A stretch of DNA of 38,224 nucleotides from an uncultured Bacteroidota bacterium (GCA_903883965.1 CAISCU010000055.1:1-38224), one strand, 5' to 3'; positions 8,145-17,135 are shown, counted from the first letter of the stretch. Numbers and translations: made by a program. The notes: generated by a model from the sequence alone, not told the origin.

Positions 8145-8751
8145 TAGCAATGTTTTTAGGTTCAACCAACAAATTATCCTGAATTTTTTCTAGGATTTTA
8201 TCTCTCTTAGAAGGACTTACTTCAAATATAATGCCTTCTTGATCTCCTTGTATGGTTGGGTAAAATTTTAATTCGTCTTGTTTCAACAAACGAATCAACT
8301 GGTGTTGGTGTTCGTAAGGCATTAAAACCTCGTAAATATGCCTCACCTGCTTTTGCTTTTTAGGAGCATTCAGTAATACAGTATCGGCCGCTTTTCCGTA
8401 TGCAGCAATCAAGCCTGGCACACCTAATAATTTGCCACCAAAATAACGCACAACTACTATCAAAACATTGGTTAATCCTGCAGAAAGTATGGCTCTTAAA
8501 ATAGGTTTCCCTGCAGTACCAGATGGTTCTCTGTCGTCTGACGATTTTTGCAAAGAGGCATCTGCTTCCAATACATAAGCCCAACAATGGTGTGCTGCGG
8601 CATGGTGTTCTTTTTTTAAGTCAGCTAATTGTTTCTTTGCTTGCTCATCAGAAGTAACAAGGAATGCAAAAGCAATAAACCTGCTTGATTTTTCTTTGAT
8701 TTCAGCCGATTGGTTTGAGGCAATAGTACTATAATAATCGGGAAGTAACAC
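8134..8751 (-). CDS. yigZ: YigZ/IMPACT family protein (UPF0029)
   Basis: A 205-residue member of the YigZ/IMPACT family. The hallmark is VVRYFGGKLLGVPGLIAAYG around residues 100-120, preceded by HHCWAYVLEAD and DDREPSGTAGKPIL; a smaller C-terminal DUF1949-like part follows. The molecular role in bacteria is not settled; eukaryotic IMPACT regulates the GCN2 pathway. The start must be GTG at 8751, since no ATG occurs in the conserved N-terminus. It begins 1 bp after the stop of the DMT transporter gene, which suggests translational coupling. Confidence 0.9.
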   Translation of the reverse strand: MLLPDYYSTIASNQSAEIKEKSSRFIAFAFLVTSDEQAKKQLADLKKEHHAAAHHCWAYVLEADASLQKSSDDREPSGTAGKPILRAILSAGLTNVLIVVVRYFGGKLLGVPGLIAAYGKAADTVLLNAPKKQKQVRHIYEVLMPYEHQHQLIRLLKQDELKFYPTIQGDQEGIIFEVSPSKRDKILEKIQDNLLVEPKNIANEK

Positions 8752-8752
8752 C

Positions 8753-9622
8753 TTACAAAGCCATTAAAACAATTGCTATACTTGCCAATGCCAATCCTAT
8801 AAGTTTAAGCTGATTGAACTTTTCTTTGAAGAACACAAAAGCCAATAAAGAGCTTAACAAAACAATGCCAATATTGTTAATTGGAAACACCACACTTGCT
8901 TGCTGGGTTTGACCCAAGGTTTTTACTAAAAAGTACATGCTAAAGTAATTAGGTATACCCAGCAATAAACCCCAAATCAAAGATTTGCCATCTATGGTTT
9001 CTTTTTTTGTAAACAATTGAAAACCTAAAAAAAGTACTCCTAATACAAAGGCATTTAAAAAGATAGTTGTTACAATTTGATCGGCAGTAGATGGCGGTAT
9101 ATATGTCCTATTTAAATGATTTAAAAGGGTATCAATGGCTCCACTTCCTGTAAATACAACAATTGGCAACCAAAAAAATTGTTTGTTAACCGTTGTACTT
9201 TCTGTTGATTGTGAGGAACGACTCATTAAATAAACTGCCAATAAAGACAAAACAATGCCAATTGCACTCAACAAACTCAGCTGTTCACCTTGAAAGAACA
9301 ATGCAATTAAAACCGGAATTACTACCGATAACTTTGCAGCAACCATACTCACAGATACGCCTAATTTTTGTGCAGTTAAGCCAATGCAAAAGAAAATGGA
9401 TATAAATAAAAATCCTAAAACAACAGCATACCCATACCATGGCATAGTCCATACTTTTGCTTCAAATATGGTTTGGTCGGCAAACATGCTGCCAATTAAG
9501 CCACAACTGACATAGTTCATGACTATGGCCTGAAATGTTTTCACATTTTTAAGCTCAAACAATTTAAAAAAACTCACAGTGATACTTGAAAACAGCACAC
9601 TCAATAACAAATAATTAACCAT
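8753..9622 (-). CDS. EamA/DMT superfamily transporter
   Basis: A 289-residue, very hydrophobic protein with about ten membrane helices arranged as two repeated halves, as in the drug/metabolite transporter (EamA) superfamily. The short conserved loop at the end of the second half (SSLLAFVFFKEKFNQLKLIGLALASIAIVL) resembles the EamA signature; the first half has ALFFQGEQLSLLSAIGIVLSL at the matching place. The substrate cannot be told. It overlaps ribD by 8 bp at its start and yigZ follows 1 bp after its stop, so all are in one transcript. The neighbourhood with ribD does not by itself prove riboflavin transport. Confidence 0.85.
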   Translation of the reverse strand: MVNYLLLSVLFSSITVSFFKLFELKNVKTFQAIVMNYVSCGLIGSMFADQTIFEAKVWTMPWYGYAVVLGFLFISIFFCIGLTAQKLGVSVSMVAAKLSVVIPVLIALFFQGEQLSLLSAIGIVLSLLAVYLMSRSSQSTESTTVNKQFFWLPIVVFTGSGAIDTLLNHLNRTYIPPSTADQIVTTIFLNAFVLGVLFLGFQLFTKKETIDGKSLIWGLLLGIPNYFSMYFLVKTLGQTQQASVVFPINNIGIVLLSSLLAFVFFKEKFNQLKLIGLALASIAIVLMAL

Positions 9623-10664
9623 TTAAATAGCGTTTAAAAATACTCTGATCCAATTCAAATGTATCTACTAGCTTTCCTCCTATTGCTGGAGCAGGTACCC
9701 CATCCGAGAAATGTTTAGGCGTATAAAATACTTGAGCCTCTTGCCACAATCCACTATCTATAACATGGTTTAAAATATGGGCGCCTCCTTCTATGATCAA
9801 ACTTTGCAGGCCCAACTGATACATTTTAGTTGACAATACATTGAGCCAATTTTCATTTTCATCAAAAAAAACATACTCTATATTGGGCAATGTTTCTGAT
9901 TTTACTGAATTCATTACCCAGGTTGGGGTCTGGCCATCAAACACCTTCAAATGATTTGCCAATCTTAGCTGACGATCTACTACAATTCGCAAAGGATGCT
10001 TTCCTATCCATGCCCTTGCATTGAGAGCAGGATTGTCTGTTTCAACTGTATTGCGCCCTACCAAAATAGCCGCTTCTTCTGTTCTCCATTTGTGCACTTG
10101 CTTTTGAACCAACAACCCAGTAATGTGTCTTTGCTGTTCAAATGCTTCAGCACTCATTTGATGGGCATGTGGAGCAATATACCCACTCATGGTTTGAGCC
10201 CATTTTAAAATAACATACGGACGTTTGGTTTGAACAAAGTGTAAAAATCGCCTGTTGAGCCATTTGGCTTCAGCTTCCAATAGTCCAACCTGAACGTCTA
10301 TACCTGCGGTACGCATTTTCTCTATACCCCTACCCGCAACTTGTTCGAATGGGTCTAACTGAGCCACCACCACTTTTGGAATACCTGAAGCAATCACCAA
10401 ATCTGCACAGGGTGGTGTTTTTCCAATATGTGCACATGGTTCTAGGTTTACATAAAGCGTTGCCTGTTTTAACAATGAGGCATCTTTAACAGCTGCTATT
10501 GCATTTACTTCGGCATGGGCAGCTCCATAATGTTGGTGGTAACCTTCACCAATTATTTTGTTGTTCACTACCAAAACGGCTCCCACCAGTGGATTGGGTG
10601 CTACATTTCCCTTACCCAAGGCAGCAAGTTCAAGACAACGTTGCATAAATATTTTTTGCTCCAT
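9615..10664 (-). CDS. ribD: Bifunctional riboflavin deaminase/reductase RibD
   Basis: RibD performs two riboflavin steps: deamination of the pyrimidine and NADPH reduction of the ribosyl chain. The deaminase half has HAE (about 50-52) and PCAHIGKTPPC with zinc cysteines 77 and 86; the reductase half begins around LKWAQTMSGYIAP and includes IEGGAHILNHVIDSGLWQE. The ATG at 10664 is chosen over an in-frame upstream codon at 10724, because MEQKIFMQRCLELAALGKGNV matches the family start and the longer form would overlap prmC. 349 residues, usual length. It heads the minus-strand run with the DMT transporter and yigZ and has a promoter-like motif at 10673-10702. Confidence 0.95.
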   Translation of the reverse strand: MEQKIFMQRCLELAALGKGNVAPNPLVGAVLVVNNKIIGEGYHQHYGAAHAEVNAIAAVKDASLLKQATLYVNLEPCAHIGKTPPCADLVIASGIPKVVVAQLDPFEQVAGRGIEKMRTAGIDVQVGLLEAEAKWLNRRFLHFVQTKRPYVILKWAQTMSGYIAPHAHQMSAEAFEQQRHITGLLVQKQVHKWRTEEAAILVGRNTVETDNPALNARAWIGKHPLRIVVDRQLRLANHLKVFDGQTPTWVMNSVKSETLPNIEYVFFDENENWLNVLSTKMYQLGLQSLIIEGGAHILNHVIDSGLWQEAQVFYTPKHFSDGVPAPAIGGKLVDTFELDQSIFKRYLNG

Positions 10665-10672
10665 GCTGTTTG

Positions 10673-10702
10673 CGAAAGTAGTAATTTGCCGAACCAAACA
10701 AA
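10673..10702 (-). promoter_or_regulatory. Candidate ribD promoter
   Basis: On the minus strand TTTG (10702-10699), an 18-bp spacer, and TACTTTCG (10680-10673) fit TTTG-N19-TAnnTTTG with one mismatch in the -7 box. The predicted start site is about 4-8 nt before the ribD ATG. It sits in the 44-bp gap shared with divergent prmC. Confidence 0.45.
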
Positions 10703-10708
10703 TAAAAA

Positions 10709-11545
10709 ATGCAGATTCAGGCATTCATTCCTTTTATACAAAACCAATTGGCAACTTTATACGAACCAGAAGAAGCAAAACAAATTGGTTACATTTTATT
10801 AGAAGAAATTCTTTTAGTTAAAAGAAGTCATTTGCCAATTATACAAAAAGAAATAGGTGCAGACGAAGAAGAGAAACTCACACAAATCATTCTTGAACTC
10901 AAAAAGGGCGTTCCTTTGCAATATGTGCTTGGTTATGCTTGGTTCAAAGATTTGGTTTTTAAAGTCAGTCCTGCGGTATTGATTCCCAGGCCAGAAACCG
11001 AAGAATTGGTAGATTGGATTTTAGCAGATTATGACAATATCCCTCTCAAAGTATTGGATATTGGCACTGGATCTGGCTGCATTGCCATTGCTTTATCTTC
11101 AAACAGAAGCAACTGGGAAATATGGGGAATAGACCATTCAAAAGATGCAATTGATGTTGCACAATCAAATGCCCGTTCAATTCAAACCAATACAAAGTTT
11201 AAAGTTGCCGATTTATTTGACCCCAACACCCAAGAATGGATACACCAGCAACAGTTTGACCTCATAGTTAGCAATCCTCCTTACATACCTGAGTCTGATA
11301 AAGCTCAGATGCATGTGAATGTATTGAACCACGAACCTCATGATGCTTTGTTTGTAAGCGATGAAAAACCTTTGGTTTATTTTGAAACATTATTAGCTGT
11401 TTCAGAACAGGCTTGCTATGTTGAATTTGCGTATAATCTAGAGCCCCAAATGAACCAATTATTACAACATAGTTTATGTGAGTATGAAATTAAAAAAGAT
11501 ATGAGCGGTAACCCCCGCATGTGTAAATGGAATAAACGTAAATAA
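10709..11545 (+). CDS. prmC: Release factor glutamine methyltransferase PrmC (HemK)
   Basis: PrmC methylates the glutamine of the GGQ motif in peptide release factors 1 and 2 with S-adenosylmethionine. Visible signatures are an N-terminal helical substrate-recognition part, IPRPETEELVDW (about 92-103), the SAM-binding DIGTGSG at 117-123, and the catalytic NPPY at 189-192 followed by IPESD. 278 residues, normal length. Divergent from ribD. The closest downstream gene is 57 bp away and appears to have its own -7 box, so prmC may be monocistronic. Confidence 0.95.
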   Translation: MQIQAFIPFIQNQLATLYEPEEAKQIGYILLEEILLVKRSHLPIIQKEIGADEEEKLTQIILELKKGVPLQYVLGYAWFKDLVFKVSPAVLIPRPETEELVDWILADYDNIPLKVLDIGTGSGCIAIALSSNRSNWEIWGIDHSKDAIDVAQSNARSIQTNTKFKVADLFDPNTQEWIHQQQFDLIVSNPPYIPESDKAQMHVNVLNHEPHDALFVSDEKPLVYFETLLAVSEQACYVEFAYNLEPQMNQLLQHSLCEYEIKKDMSGNPRMCKWNKRK

Positions 11546-11568
11546 ATAAACAGCAATCCAAAAATGAT

Positions 11569-11576
11569 TATGTTTG
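11569..11576 (+). promoter_or_regulatory. Possible -7 box before the M16 peptidase gene
   Basis: TATGTTTG fits TAnnTTTG exactly and lies 26 bp before the ATG at 11603. No clear TTTG is found 19-20 bp upstream. Confidence 0.35.
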
Positions 11577-11602
11577 CAACAATCTATTAGAACCTTATAA
11601 AA

Positions 11603-14527
11603 ATGAAAAAAATACAACTGATTTTGGCATTTTTAGTCCTTTCAATTTGGGCAAATGCACAAGAAAAATTTGAAGTAGAAACTCAGCTATCACCTGACGG
11701 AAAGTACAGCTACAGCATTGTTAAAAACGACCCTTTAAAAGTGCGTACTTACCAATTAAAAAACGGATTAACCGTTATGATGAGCGTAAACACCAAACAA
11801 CCACGCATACAAACACTCATAGCCACTAAAGCAGGTAGCAAAAACGACCCAGCAGACAATACGGGTTTGGCACATTACTTAGAGCACATGTTGTTTAAAG
11901 GAACAGACCAATATGGCACTTTGAACTGGGCAAAAGAAAAAGAACAACTAGACAAAATTGATGCCTTGTACGAAAGCTACAACAAAACAACAGATGAAAC
12001 CAAACGCAAAGCAATCTATCATTTAATAGACAGTGTATCTGGAGTAGCATCAAGCTTTGCAATTGCAAATGAATACGACAAAATGATGCAAGTAATTGGT
12101 GCCCAAGGAACCAATGCATTTACCTCTTTAGAGCAAACCGTTTATGTAAATGACATTCCTGAAAACAACCTCAGTAAGTGGATTCAAATAGAAGCTGAAC
12201 GTTTTAGAAACCCAATTCTTCGTTTGTTCCATACTGAATTGGAAGCGGTTTATGAAGAAAAAAATATTTCATTAGATAACGATTCAAGAAAAACATTTGA
12301 ACAAGTATTAAAAGGCTTGTTTAAAAACCATCCATACGGCACCCAAACAACCATTGGCACTGTTGAACATTTAAAAAATCCTTCTTTGATTAAAATCAGA
12401 AACTACTACAATTCATATTATGTGCCTAACAACATGGCCATCATTATTGCTGGTGACTTTAACCCAGACAAAGCCATTGAACAAATTGATGCAAATTTTG
12501 GTTACATGACACCCAAACAAGTACCTGCTTTTAATTTTACACCTGAACCTTTAGGCAACCCCGCTCAAACTTATTCGGTATACGGCCCTGATGCTGAAAA
12601 TGCCATGATAGGTTTCAGATTACCAGGCGCAGGTACCAAAGAAGCATTGATGTTACAATTGGTTGATATGCTTTTAGCCAATTCAAAAGCAGGTTTAATT
12701 GATTTGAATTTAATCAAAAAACAAGCTTTGTTAAGTGCAGAATCTTCTACTTGGATCAACAAAGATTATTCGCTGTTATTTTTAAGTGGCAAACCTAAAA
12801 AGAATCAAAGTTTAGAAGAAGTCAAACAATTGTTACTCGACCAATTAGAGGAAATTAAAAAAGGCAATATCAATGACGATATGCTCAAGGCAATTATTGC
12901 CAATATTAAAGTTTATAAAATACAAGAAAGAGAAAGTAACAGCGGCCGTGCTTATGCCATGTTAGATGCATTTACACTTGATAGAAATTGGCAAGATGTT
13001 TGTAAAGAAATTGCTGATTTGAGTACCATTAAAAAAGAAGAGCTGGTAGCGTTTTCCAATAAATGGTTGAGTAACGACTATGTAATTGTTTACAAGCGAA
13101 TTGGAGAAGACAAGGACATTCAAAAAATTGCCAAACCTACCATTACTCCAGTTGAAGTAAACAGGAATGATGAATCTACATTTCTTCAAGCAATCAATAA
13201 CAAACCTGCACCCCAAATTAAACCACGTTTTGTAGACTTTTCAAAAGATTTGAGTATCAAAGGCAATACCTATTATGTTCAAAACAAAGACAATGATTTG
13301 TTCCAATTGTATTATGTTATTGACATGGGAAAATACCATGATTTAAAATTGCCTTTAGCCATGAACATGTTACAATTCCTAGGAACAGACAAATACAGTG
13401 CAGAAGAAATTAGCAAAGAATTTTTCAGATTGGCTTGCAGTTTTAAAGTAAATGTGGGCACCGAACAAGCTTATGTAACACTTGAAGGGCTCAACGAAAA
13501 TTACGATGAAGCTGTGCGTTTGTTTGAACATTTATTGGCCAATGCAAAACCTGACCAACAAGCATTGAACCAGTTGGTAGACAGAATTCTCAAGGGCAAG
13601 GAAGATGCCAAGAAAAACAAGAGTACCATTTTTAGAGCCGCCTTACAAAGCTATGCCGTTTATGGAAGTAAAAATCCGTTCAAACATGAATTGTCAGCTA
13701 CAGAACTTAAAAATTTAACCGCTAACGAATTGGTAAATAGCATCCATCAATTAACGGCTTACCCTCATAAAATATGGTATTTTGGGCCTTTAAAATTGGC
13801 CGATTTCGAAACCAAAATGAAAACGTTACATCCTATTGCTAAAAAACAATTGCGCATACCTAACCCAGTAGTATTTACAAGAAATCAAACTACACAAAAC
13901 CAAGTTCTATTTGTGAATTACGACATGGTTCAGGCCGAGATTTTATGGTACAACAATTCAAACATTGCATACGATTCTAGCAGAACTCCAATAGTAACTT
14001 TGTTCAATGAATATTTTGGAGGTGGCATGTCTTCAGTGGTTTTCCAAACCATTCGTGAAAGTAAAGCCCTAGCCTACTCTACTTATTCGAGGTATTCACA
14101 ACCAACCAAAAAAGCAGATCCATACACCACAACAGCTTATGTAGGTACCCAAGCCGATAAGTTAAACGATGCTGTAGGCGCCATGAATGAGTTGCTTCAG
14201 AATTTACCACCTAACCAAAACATGTTCGATGCCGCAAAAGCAGCTATCACTAATAATATAGAAACAGAACGTACCAACGATGCTGACATCATATTTGCTT
14301 ATGCTGCCAACCAAAAACTCGGACTCACATCAGATATCAACCAATTGACTTATGAAACCCTTCCAAAATTAAAATTAAATGATTTGGAAAGTTTCCATCA
14401 AAACAATTACAAAAACAAACCTTATACTTATTGTGTAATGGGCTCAGCTACTAAAATTAAAAAAGCTGACCTAGAAAAGTATGGCAAAGTAACAGAGTTA
14501 ACTTTAGAAGAGATTTTCGGATATTAA
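11603..14527 (+). CDS. M16 family zinc metallopeptidase, two-domain, secreted
   Basis: A 974-residue pitrilysin/insulinase-type protease with signal peptide (MKKIQLILAFLVLSIWANA). The inverted zinc motif HYLEH is at 91-95 (H91, E94, H95), and the third ligand is probably in LEAVYEEKN (E218/E219). About 45 extra residues between them (charged helical, around 110-155) make the usual spacing longer. The second half (from about 530) is a non-catalytic M16 C-terminal domain, containing FGGGMSSVVFQTIRESKALAYS near 800. It acts in the periplasm or outside, probably degrading small peptides or proteins. The dehydrogenase gene follows after 4 bp, so the two are likely co-transcribed. Confidence 0.9.
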   Translation: MKKIQLILAFLVLSIWANAQEKFEVETQLSPDGKYSYSIVKNDPLKVRTYQLKNGLTVMMSVNTKQPRIQTLIATKAGSKNDPADNTGLAHYLEHMLFKGTDQYGTLNWAKEKEQLDKIDALYESYNKTTDETKRKAIYHLIDSVSGVASSFAIANEYDKMMQVIGAQGTNAFTSLEQTVYVNDIPENNLSKWIQIEAERFRNPILRLFHTELEAVYEEKNISLDNDSRKTFEQVLKGLFKNHPYGTQTTIGTVEHLKNPSLIKIRNYYNSYYVPNNMAIIIAGDFNPDKAIEQIDANFGYMTPKQVPAFNFTPEPLGNPAQTYSVYGPDAENAMIGFRLPGAGTKEALMLQLVDMLLANSKAGLIDLNLIKKQALLSAESSTWINKDYSLLFLSGKPKKNQSLEEVKQLLLDQLEEIKKGNINDDMLKAIIANIKVYKIQERESNSGRAYAMLDAFTLDRNWQDVCKEIADLSTIKKEELVAFSNKWLSNDYVIVYKRIGEDKDIQKIAKPTITPVEVNRNDESTFLQAINNKPAPQIKPRFVDFSKDLSIKGNTYYVQNKDNDLFQLYYVIDMGKYHDLKLPLAMNMLQFLGTDKYSAEEISKEFFRLACSFKVNVGTEQAYVTLEGLNENYDEAVRLFEHLLANAKPDQQALNQLVDRILKGKEDAKKNKSTIFRAALQSYAVYGSKNPFKHELSATELKNLTANELVNSIHQLTAYPHKIWYFGPLKLADFETKMKTLHPIAKKQLRIPNPVVFTRNQTTQNQVLFVNYDMVQAEILWYNNSNIAYDSSRTPIVTLFNEYFGGGMSSVVFQTIRESKALAYSTYSRYSQPTKKADPYTTTAYVGTQADKLNDAVGAMNELLQNLPPNQNMFDAAKAAITNNIETERTNDADIIFAYAANQKLGLTSDINQLTYETLPKLKLNDLESFHQNNYKNKPYTYCVMGSATKIKKADLEKYGKVTELTLEEIFGY

Positions 14528-14531
14528 TACA

Positions 14532-15233
14532 ATGGAATTAAACAATAAAGTTGCCGTTGTAACGGGAGTAAGTAAAGGAATTGGATTGGCGTTATGTCAA
14601 TTGTTAACCAATGCTGGAGTAAAAGTTTATGGCCTAGGTAGAACACAAAATTCGGAACTGCATGTTCCGAATTTTGTGTTTATTCAAACCGATGTAAGAG
14701 ACTACCAATCAGTTGTTCAGGCATTTGAACAAATTTTTCAAAAAGAAAACGCCATTCATATTTTAATTAATAATGCCGGATTGGGTTATTTTGGAAACTT
14801 AGAAGACATAGAACTAGCACATTGGAATGAAATGATGCAAACCAACGTAAACGGTATTTTTTATTGTTGCAAACAAGTCATACCCGCAATGAAACAAAAT
14901 GGCATTGGCCACATTGTAAATATTGCTTCAACTGCAGCATTAGAGGGTATGCCACAAGTTAGTGCCTATTGTGCCAGCAAATGGGCTGTCAAAGGTTTGA
15001 GCGAAAGCTTATTCAGAGAATTAAGAGATTTCAAAATTAAAGTCACTTGCATTTATCCAGGTTCTACAAAAACCGACTTTTTTAGAAACAGCCCAGGTAT
15101 TCAACCACATGATTATATGCTCATGCCAGAAGATGTGGCTCTAAGTATTGTTCAGGCACTACAAATGCCCGATAATTTTCATACAGTTAACCTAGAAATC
15201 AGACCATTACAACCAAAAGGACCTAAAAAATAA
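14532..15233 (+). CDS. Short-chain dehydrogenase/reductase (SDR)
   Basis: A classical SDR of 233 residues with NAD(P)-binding TGVSKGIG at 11-18, NNAG at 80-83, catalytic Ser133 (NIASTAA) and YCASK with Tyr146 and Lys150. The substrate is unknown; the family includes 3-oxoacyl-ACP reductases and many others. It begins 4 bp after the M16 peptidase gene. Codons 37-50 contain a striking 17-bp perfect inverted repeat (14642-14680) in the region after the second beta strand, where SDRs vary in sequence, so the protein fold is probably unaffected. Confidence 0.9.
   Translation: MELNNKVAVVTGVSKGIGLALCQLLTNAGVKVYGLGRTQNSELHVPNFVFIQTDVRDYQSVVQAFEQIFQKENAIHILINNAGLGYFGNLEDIELAHWNEMMQTNVNGIFYCCKQVIPAMKQNGIGHIVNIASTAALEGMPQVSAYCASKWAVKGLSESLFRELRDFKIKVTCIYPGSTKTDFFRNSPGIQPHDYMLMPEDVALSIVQALQMPDNFHTVNLEIRPLQPKGPKK
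14642..14680. repeat. 17-bp perfect inverted repeat inside the SDR gene
   Basis: AACACAAAATTCGGAAC at 14642-14658 and its exact reverse complement at 14664-14680 are separated by TGCAT. In RNA this gives a 17-bp stem with a 5-nt loop inside the coding region. No T-run follows, so it is not a normal intrinsic terminator. Confidence 0.95.
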
Positions 15234-15272
15234 ATCAAATAAACAAGATTTGGCAGGATTTCGTCAGTTTTA

Positions 15273-15302
15273 CTTTGATATCCTGTTGGAGAATGTATTT
15301 TT
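15273..15302 (+). promoter_or_regulatory. Candidate promoter of pdhB
   Basis: TTTG at 15273-15276, an 18-bp spacer and TATTTTTG at 15295-15302 match TTTG-N19-TAnnTTTG closely. The predicted start site lies 10-14 nt before the pdhB ATG. It suggests that pdhB is transcribed separately from the SDR gene. Confidence 0.55.
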
Positions 15303-15320
15303 GCATTTCTATTTAAGATT

Positions 15321-16298
15321 ATGAGATCAATACAATTCCGTGAAGCACTAAGAGAAGCACTTTCAGAAGAAATGCGTAGAGATGAATCTATTTTCCTGAT
15401 GGGAGAAGAGGTTGCAGAATACAATGGTGCCTATAAAGTAAGTCAAGGCATGTTAGATGAATTTGGCGCAAAGCGCATCATCGATACCCCTATTGCAGAA
15501 TTGGGTTTTGCTGGTATTGGTGTGGGTGCAGCCATGAATGGTTTACGTCCTATCATTGAGTTCATGACTTTCAATTTTTCATTGGTAGCCATTGATCAAG
15601 TGATCAATGCAGCAGCAAAAATGTATTCGATGAGTGGTGGGCAATTCAATATTCCAATGGTATTTCGTGGCCCTACTGGTAGTGCTGGTCAATTGGGGGC
15701 ACAACATTCACAAGCATTTGAAAATTGGTATGCCAATTGCCCTGGTTTAAAAGTGGTAGTGCCTTCTAATCCATATGATGCCAAAGGTTTGCTCAAAACA
15801 GCCATTAGAGACAACGACCCAGTTATTTTCATGGAAAGTGAACAAATGTATGGAGACAAAGGAGAAGTTCCAGAAGAAGAATATTTAATTCCTATTGGCG
15901 TTGCCGATGTTAAAAGAACAGGAACCCATGTTACTTTGGTTTCATTTGGCAAAATTATGAAAGTGGTTTTGGCAGCAGCTGAAGAATTAGCCAAAGAAGG
16001 CATTGAATGTGAAGTCATCGATTTAAGAACAGTCAGACCAATTGATTACAACACTGTCATTGAATCTGTTAAAAAAACAAACAGATTGGTGATCATTGAA
16101 GAGGCTTGGCCTTTGGCAAGTATATCATCTGAAATTACTTACATGGTTCAAAAAAATGCATTTGATTATTTAGATGCACCTATTAGAAGAATTACTACGC
16201 AAGATGTGCCATTGGGATACGCCCCAACCTTGGTTCAAGCTTTTTTACCTAGTATCCAAAAAACAGTACAAACTGTAAAAGAAGTATTGTATAAATAA
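15321..16298 (+). CDS. pdhB: Pyruvate dehydrogenase E1 component, beta subunit
   Basis: The beta subunit of the alpha2-beta2 type E1 that, with thiamine diphosphate, decarboxylates pyruvate in the pyruvate dehydrogenase complex. Family features are MGEEVAEYNGAYKVSQGML near 27-44, the TPP-related Glu60 in DTPIAELGFAG, the FMTFNFSLVAIDQ segment, and the C-terminal transketolase part with IDLRTVRPIDYNTVIESV and EEAWPLASI. 325 residues, full length. The alpha subunit, E2 and E3 are not in this window, so the complex genes are dispersed; branched-chain 2-oxoacid E1 beta is an alternative but the sequence reads as PdhB. Confidence 0.93.
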   Translation: MRSIQFREALREALSEEMRRDESIFLMGEEVAEYNGAYKVSQGMLDEFGAKRIIDTPIAELGFAGIGVGAAMNGLRPIIEFMTFNFSLVAIDQVINAAAKMYSMSGGQFNIPMVFRGPTGSAGQLGAQHSQAFENWYANCPGLKVVVPSNPYDAKGLLKTAIRDNDPVIFMESEQMYGDKGEVPEEEYLIPIGVADVKRTGTHVTLVSFGKIMKVVLAAAEELAKEGIECEVIDLRTVRPIDYNTVIESVKKTNRLVIIEEAWPLASISSEITYMVQKNAFDYLDAPIRRITTQDVPLGYAPTLVQAFLPSIQKTVQTVKEVLYK

Positions 16299-16317
16299 TA
16301 GCTATTCAAATTGATAT

Positions 16318-16352
16318 AAAACTGCAAGCTGAAAAGTCTTGCAGTTTTTTTT
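16318..16352 (+). terminator. Intrinsic terminator after pdhB
   Basis: AAACTGCAAG (16318-16328) pairs with CTTGCAGTTT around a 9-nt loop, followed by a run of eight T (16345-16352). Confidence 0.85.
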
Positions 16353-16357
16353 GTACC

Positions 16358-16373
16358 TTTTCTTCGAAGAAAA
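16358..16373. promoter_or_regulatory. 16-bp perfect palindrome just before the RsiV-like gene
   Basis: TTTTCTTCGAAGAAAA is a perfect palindrome ending 4 bp before the ATG at 16378. It could be a dimeric-regulator operator or a start-site hairpin; its low complexity also allows chance. Confidence 0.4.
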
Positions 16374-16377
16374 AGCC

Positions 16378-17133
16378 ATGAAATACCTCTTTTACCTAAC
16401 TCCGTTTCTAATGTTATATGCCTGCTCAAATGAGCCTGCTTCTAAAACAAATCAATCCATTGAAATGATGCCTGATTCCGTTTATGAATCCTTTACAAGT
16501 TCAGACAGTAGCAAAACACTTTTGATTGATTTTCATTACTTGACATTCAAGGCTCAAAATAAACAGGTAACCGATTCACTTAACAAATTTGTGATTCAAC
16601 AATTGGGCTATGATAACCTACCTGAAAATGCAAATCCAACAACTTATTTTAAGGATTATGCAAAAGCATTCAAACAAGAATTTATGGAGCTCATTGCTGA
16701 TTCAACAATGGAATACATTGGCTATGAAAATACCTTACAAATAGAGGTTTCCTACCAAACAGAAAATCGAATTGGGTTGGCAGCCAATGGCTATTTGTAT
16801 ACGGCAGGCGCACATGGAATTGGAAGTACATTGTTTGCAAATATCAGTACACAAAATGGCAGAAAACTCAGCATTGCTGACTGTTTTAAAAATACTGATT
16901 CAATTAGAGTCAATGCCGAAAAAACATTCAGAAGCAATCAAGGTATTGCAGCAAACGCAAGCCTCAATGAAGCCGGTTTTTGGTTTGATAATGATAAATT
17001 TACATTAACTGAAAATTTCTTATTAAAGGACAGCAGCGTTGAATTCTTTTACAATGTTTATGAAATAGCTCCTTATTCAAATGGGCCAACCAGTATAGAA
17101 GTACCGTTTCAAAAAAACCAATTGCGCTTTTAA
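16378..17133 (+). CDS. RsiV-like / DUF3298 domain lipoprotein
   Basis: A 251-residue lipoprotein. The ATG at 16378 is preferred over an in-frame upstream start at 16339 because it begins a lipoprotein signal (MKYLFYLTPFLMLYACS, lipobox cysteine at 16). The body matches the DUF4163/DUF3298 pair found in RsiV and PdaC: TAGAHGIGSTLFANIS, GRKLSIADCF, then the C-terminal VYEIAPYSNGPTSIEVPF. RsiV binds lysozyme in Firmicutes; Bacteroidota homologues are uncharacterised lipoproteins and no sigma factor gene is adjacent here. Palindrome 16358-16373 lies immediately upstream. Confidence 0.8.
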   Translation: MKYLFYLTPFLMLYACSNEPASKTNQSIEMMPDSVYESFTSSDSSKTLLIDFHYLTFKAQNKQVTDSLNKFVIQQLGYDNLPENANPTTYFKDYAKAFKQEFMELIADSTMEYIGYENTLQIEVSYQTENRIGLAANGYLYTAGAHGIGSTLFANISTQNGRKLSIADCFKNTDSIRVNAEKTFRSNQGIAANASLNEAGFWFDNDKFTLTENFLLKDSSVEFFYNVYEIAPYSNGPTSIEVPFQKNQLRF

Positions 17134-17135
17134 GC

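Noticed and set aside
6399-8165. Longer start (TTG 8165) for the secreted protease
   Set aside because: It would add seven residues before a clean signal peptide and enlarge the overlap with yigZ; ATG at 8144 is better.
9615-10724. Longer RibD starting at 10724
   Set aside because: The extra 20 residues are not part of the family and would overlap prmC and its start region.
16235-16429. Minus-strand open frame across the pdhB terminator
   Set aside because: It overlaps pdhB, the terminator and the next gene on the other strand; a shadow frame.
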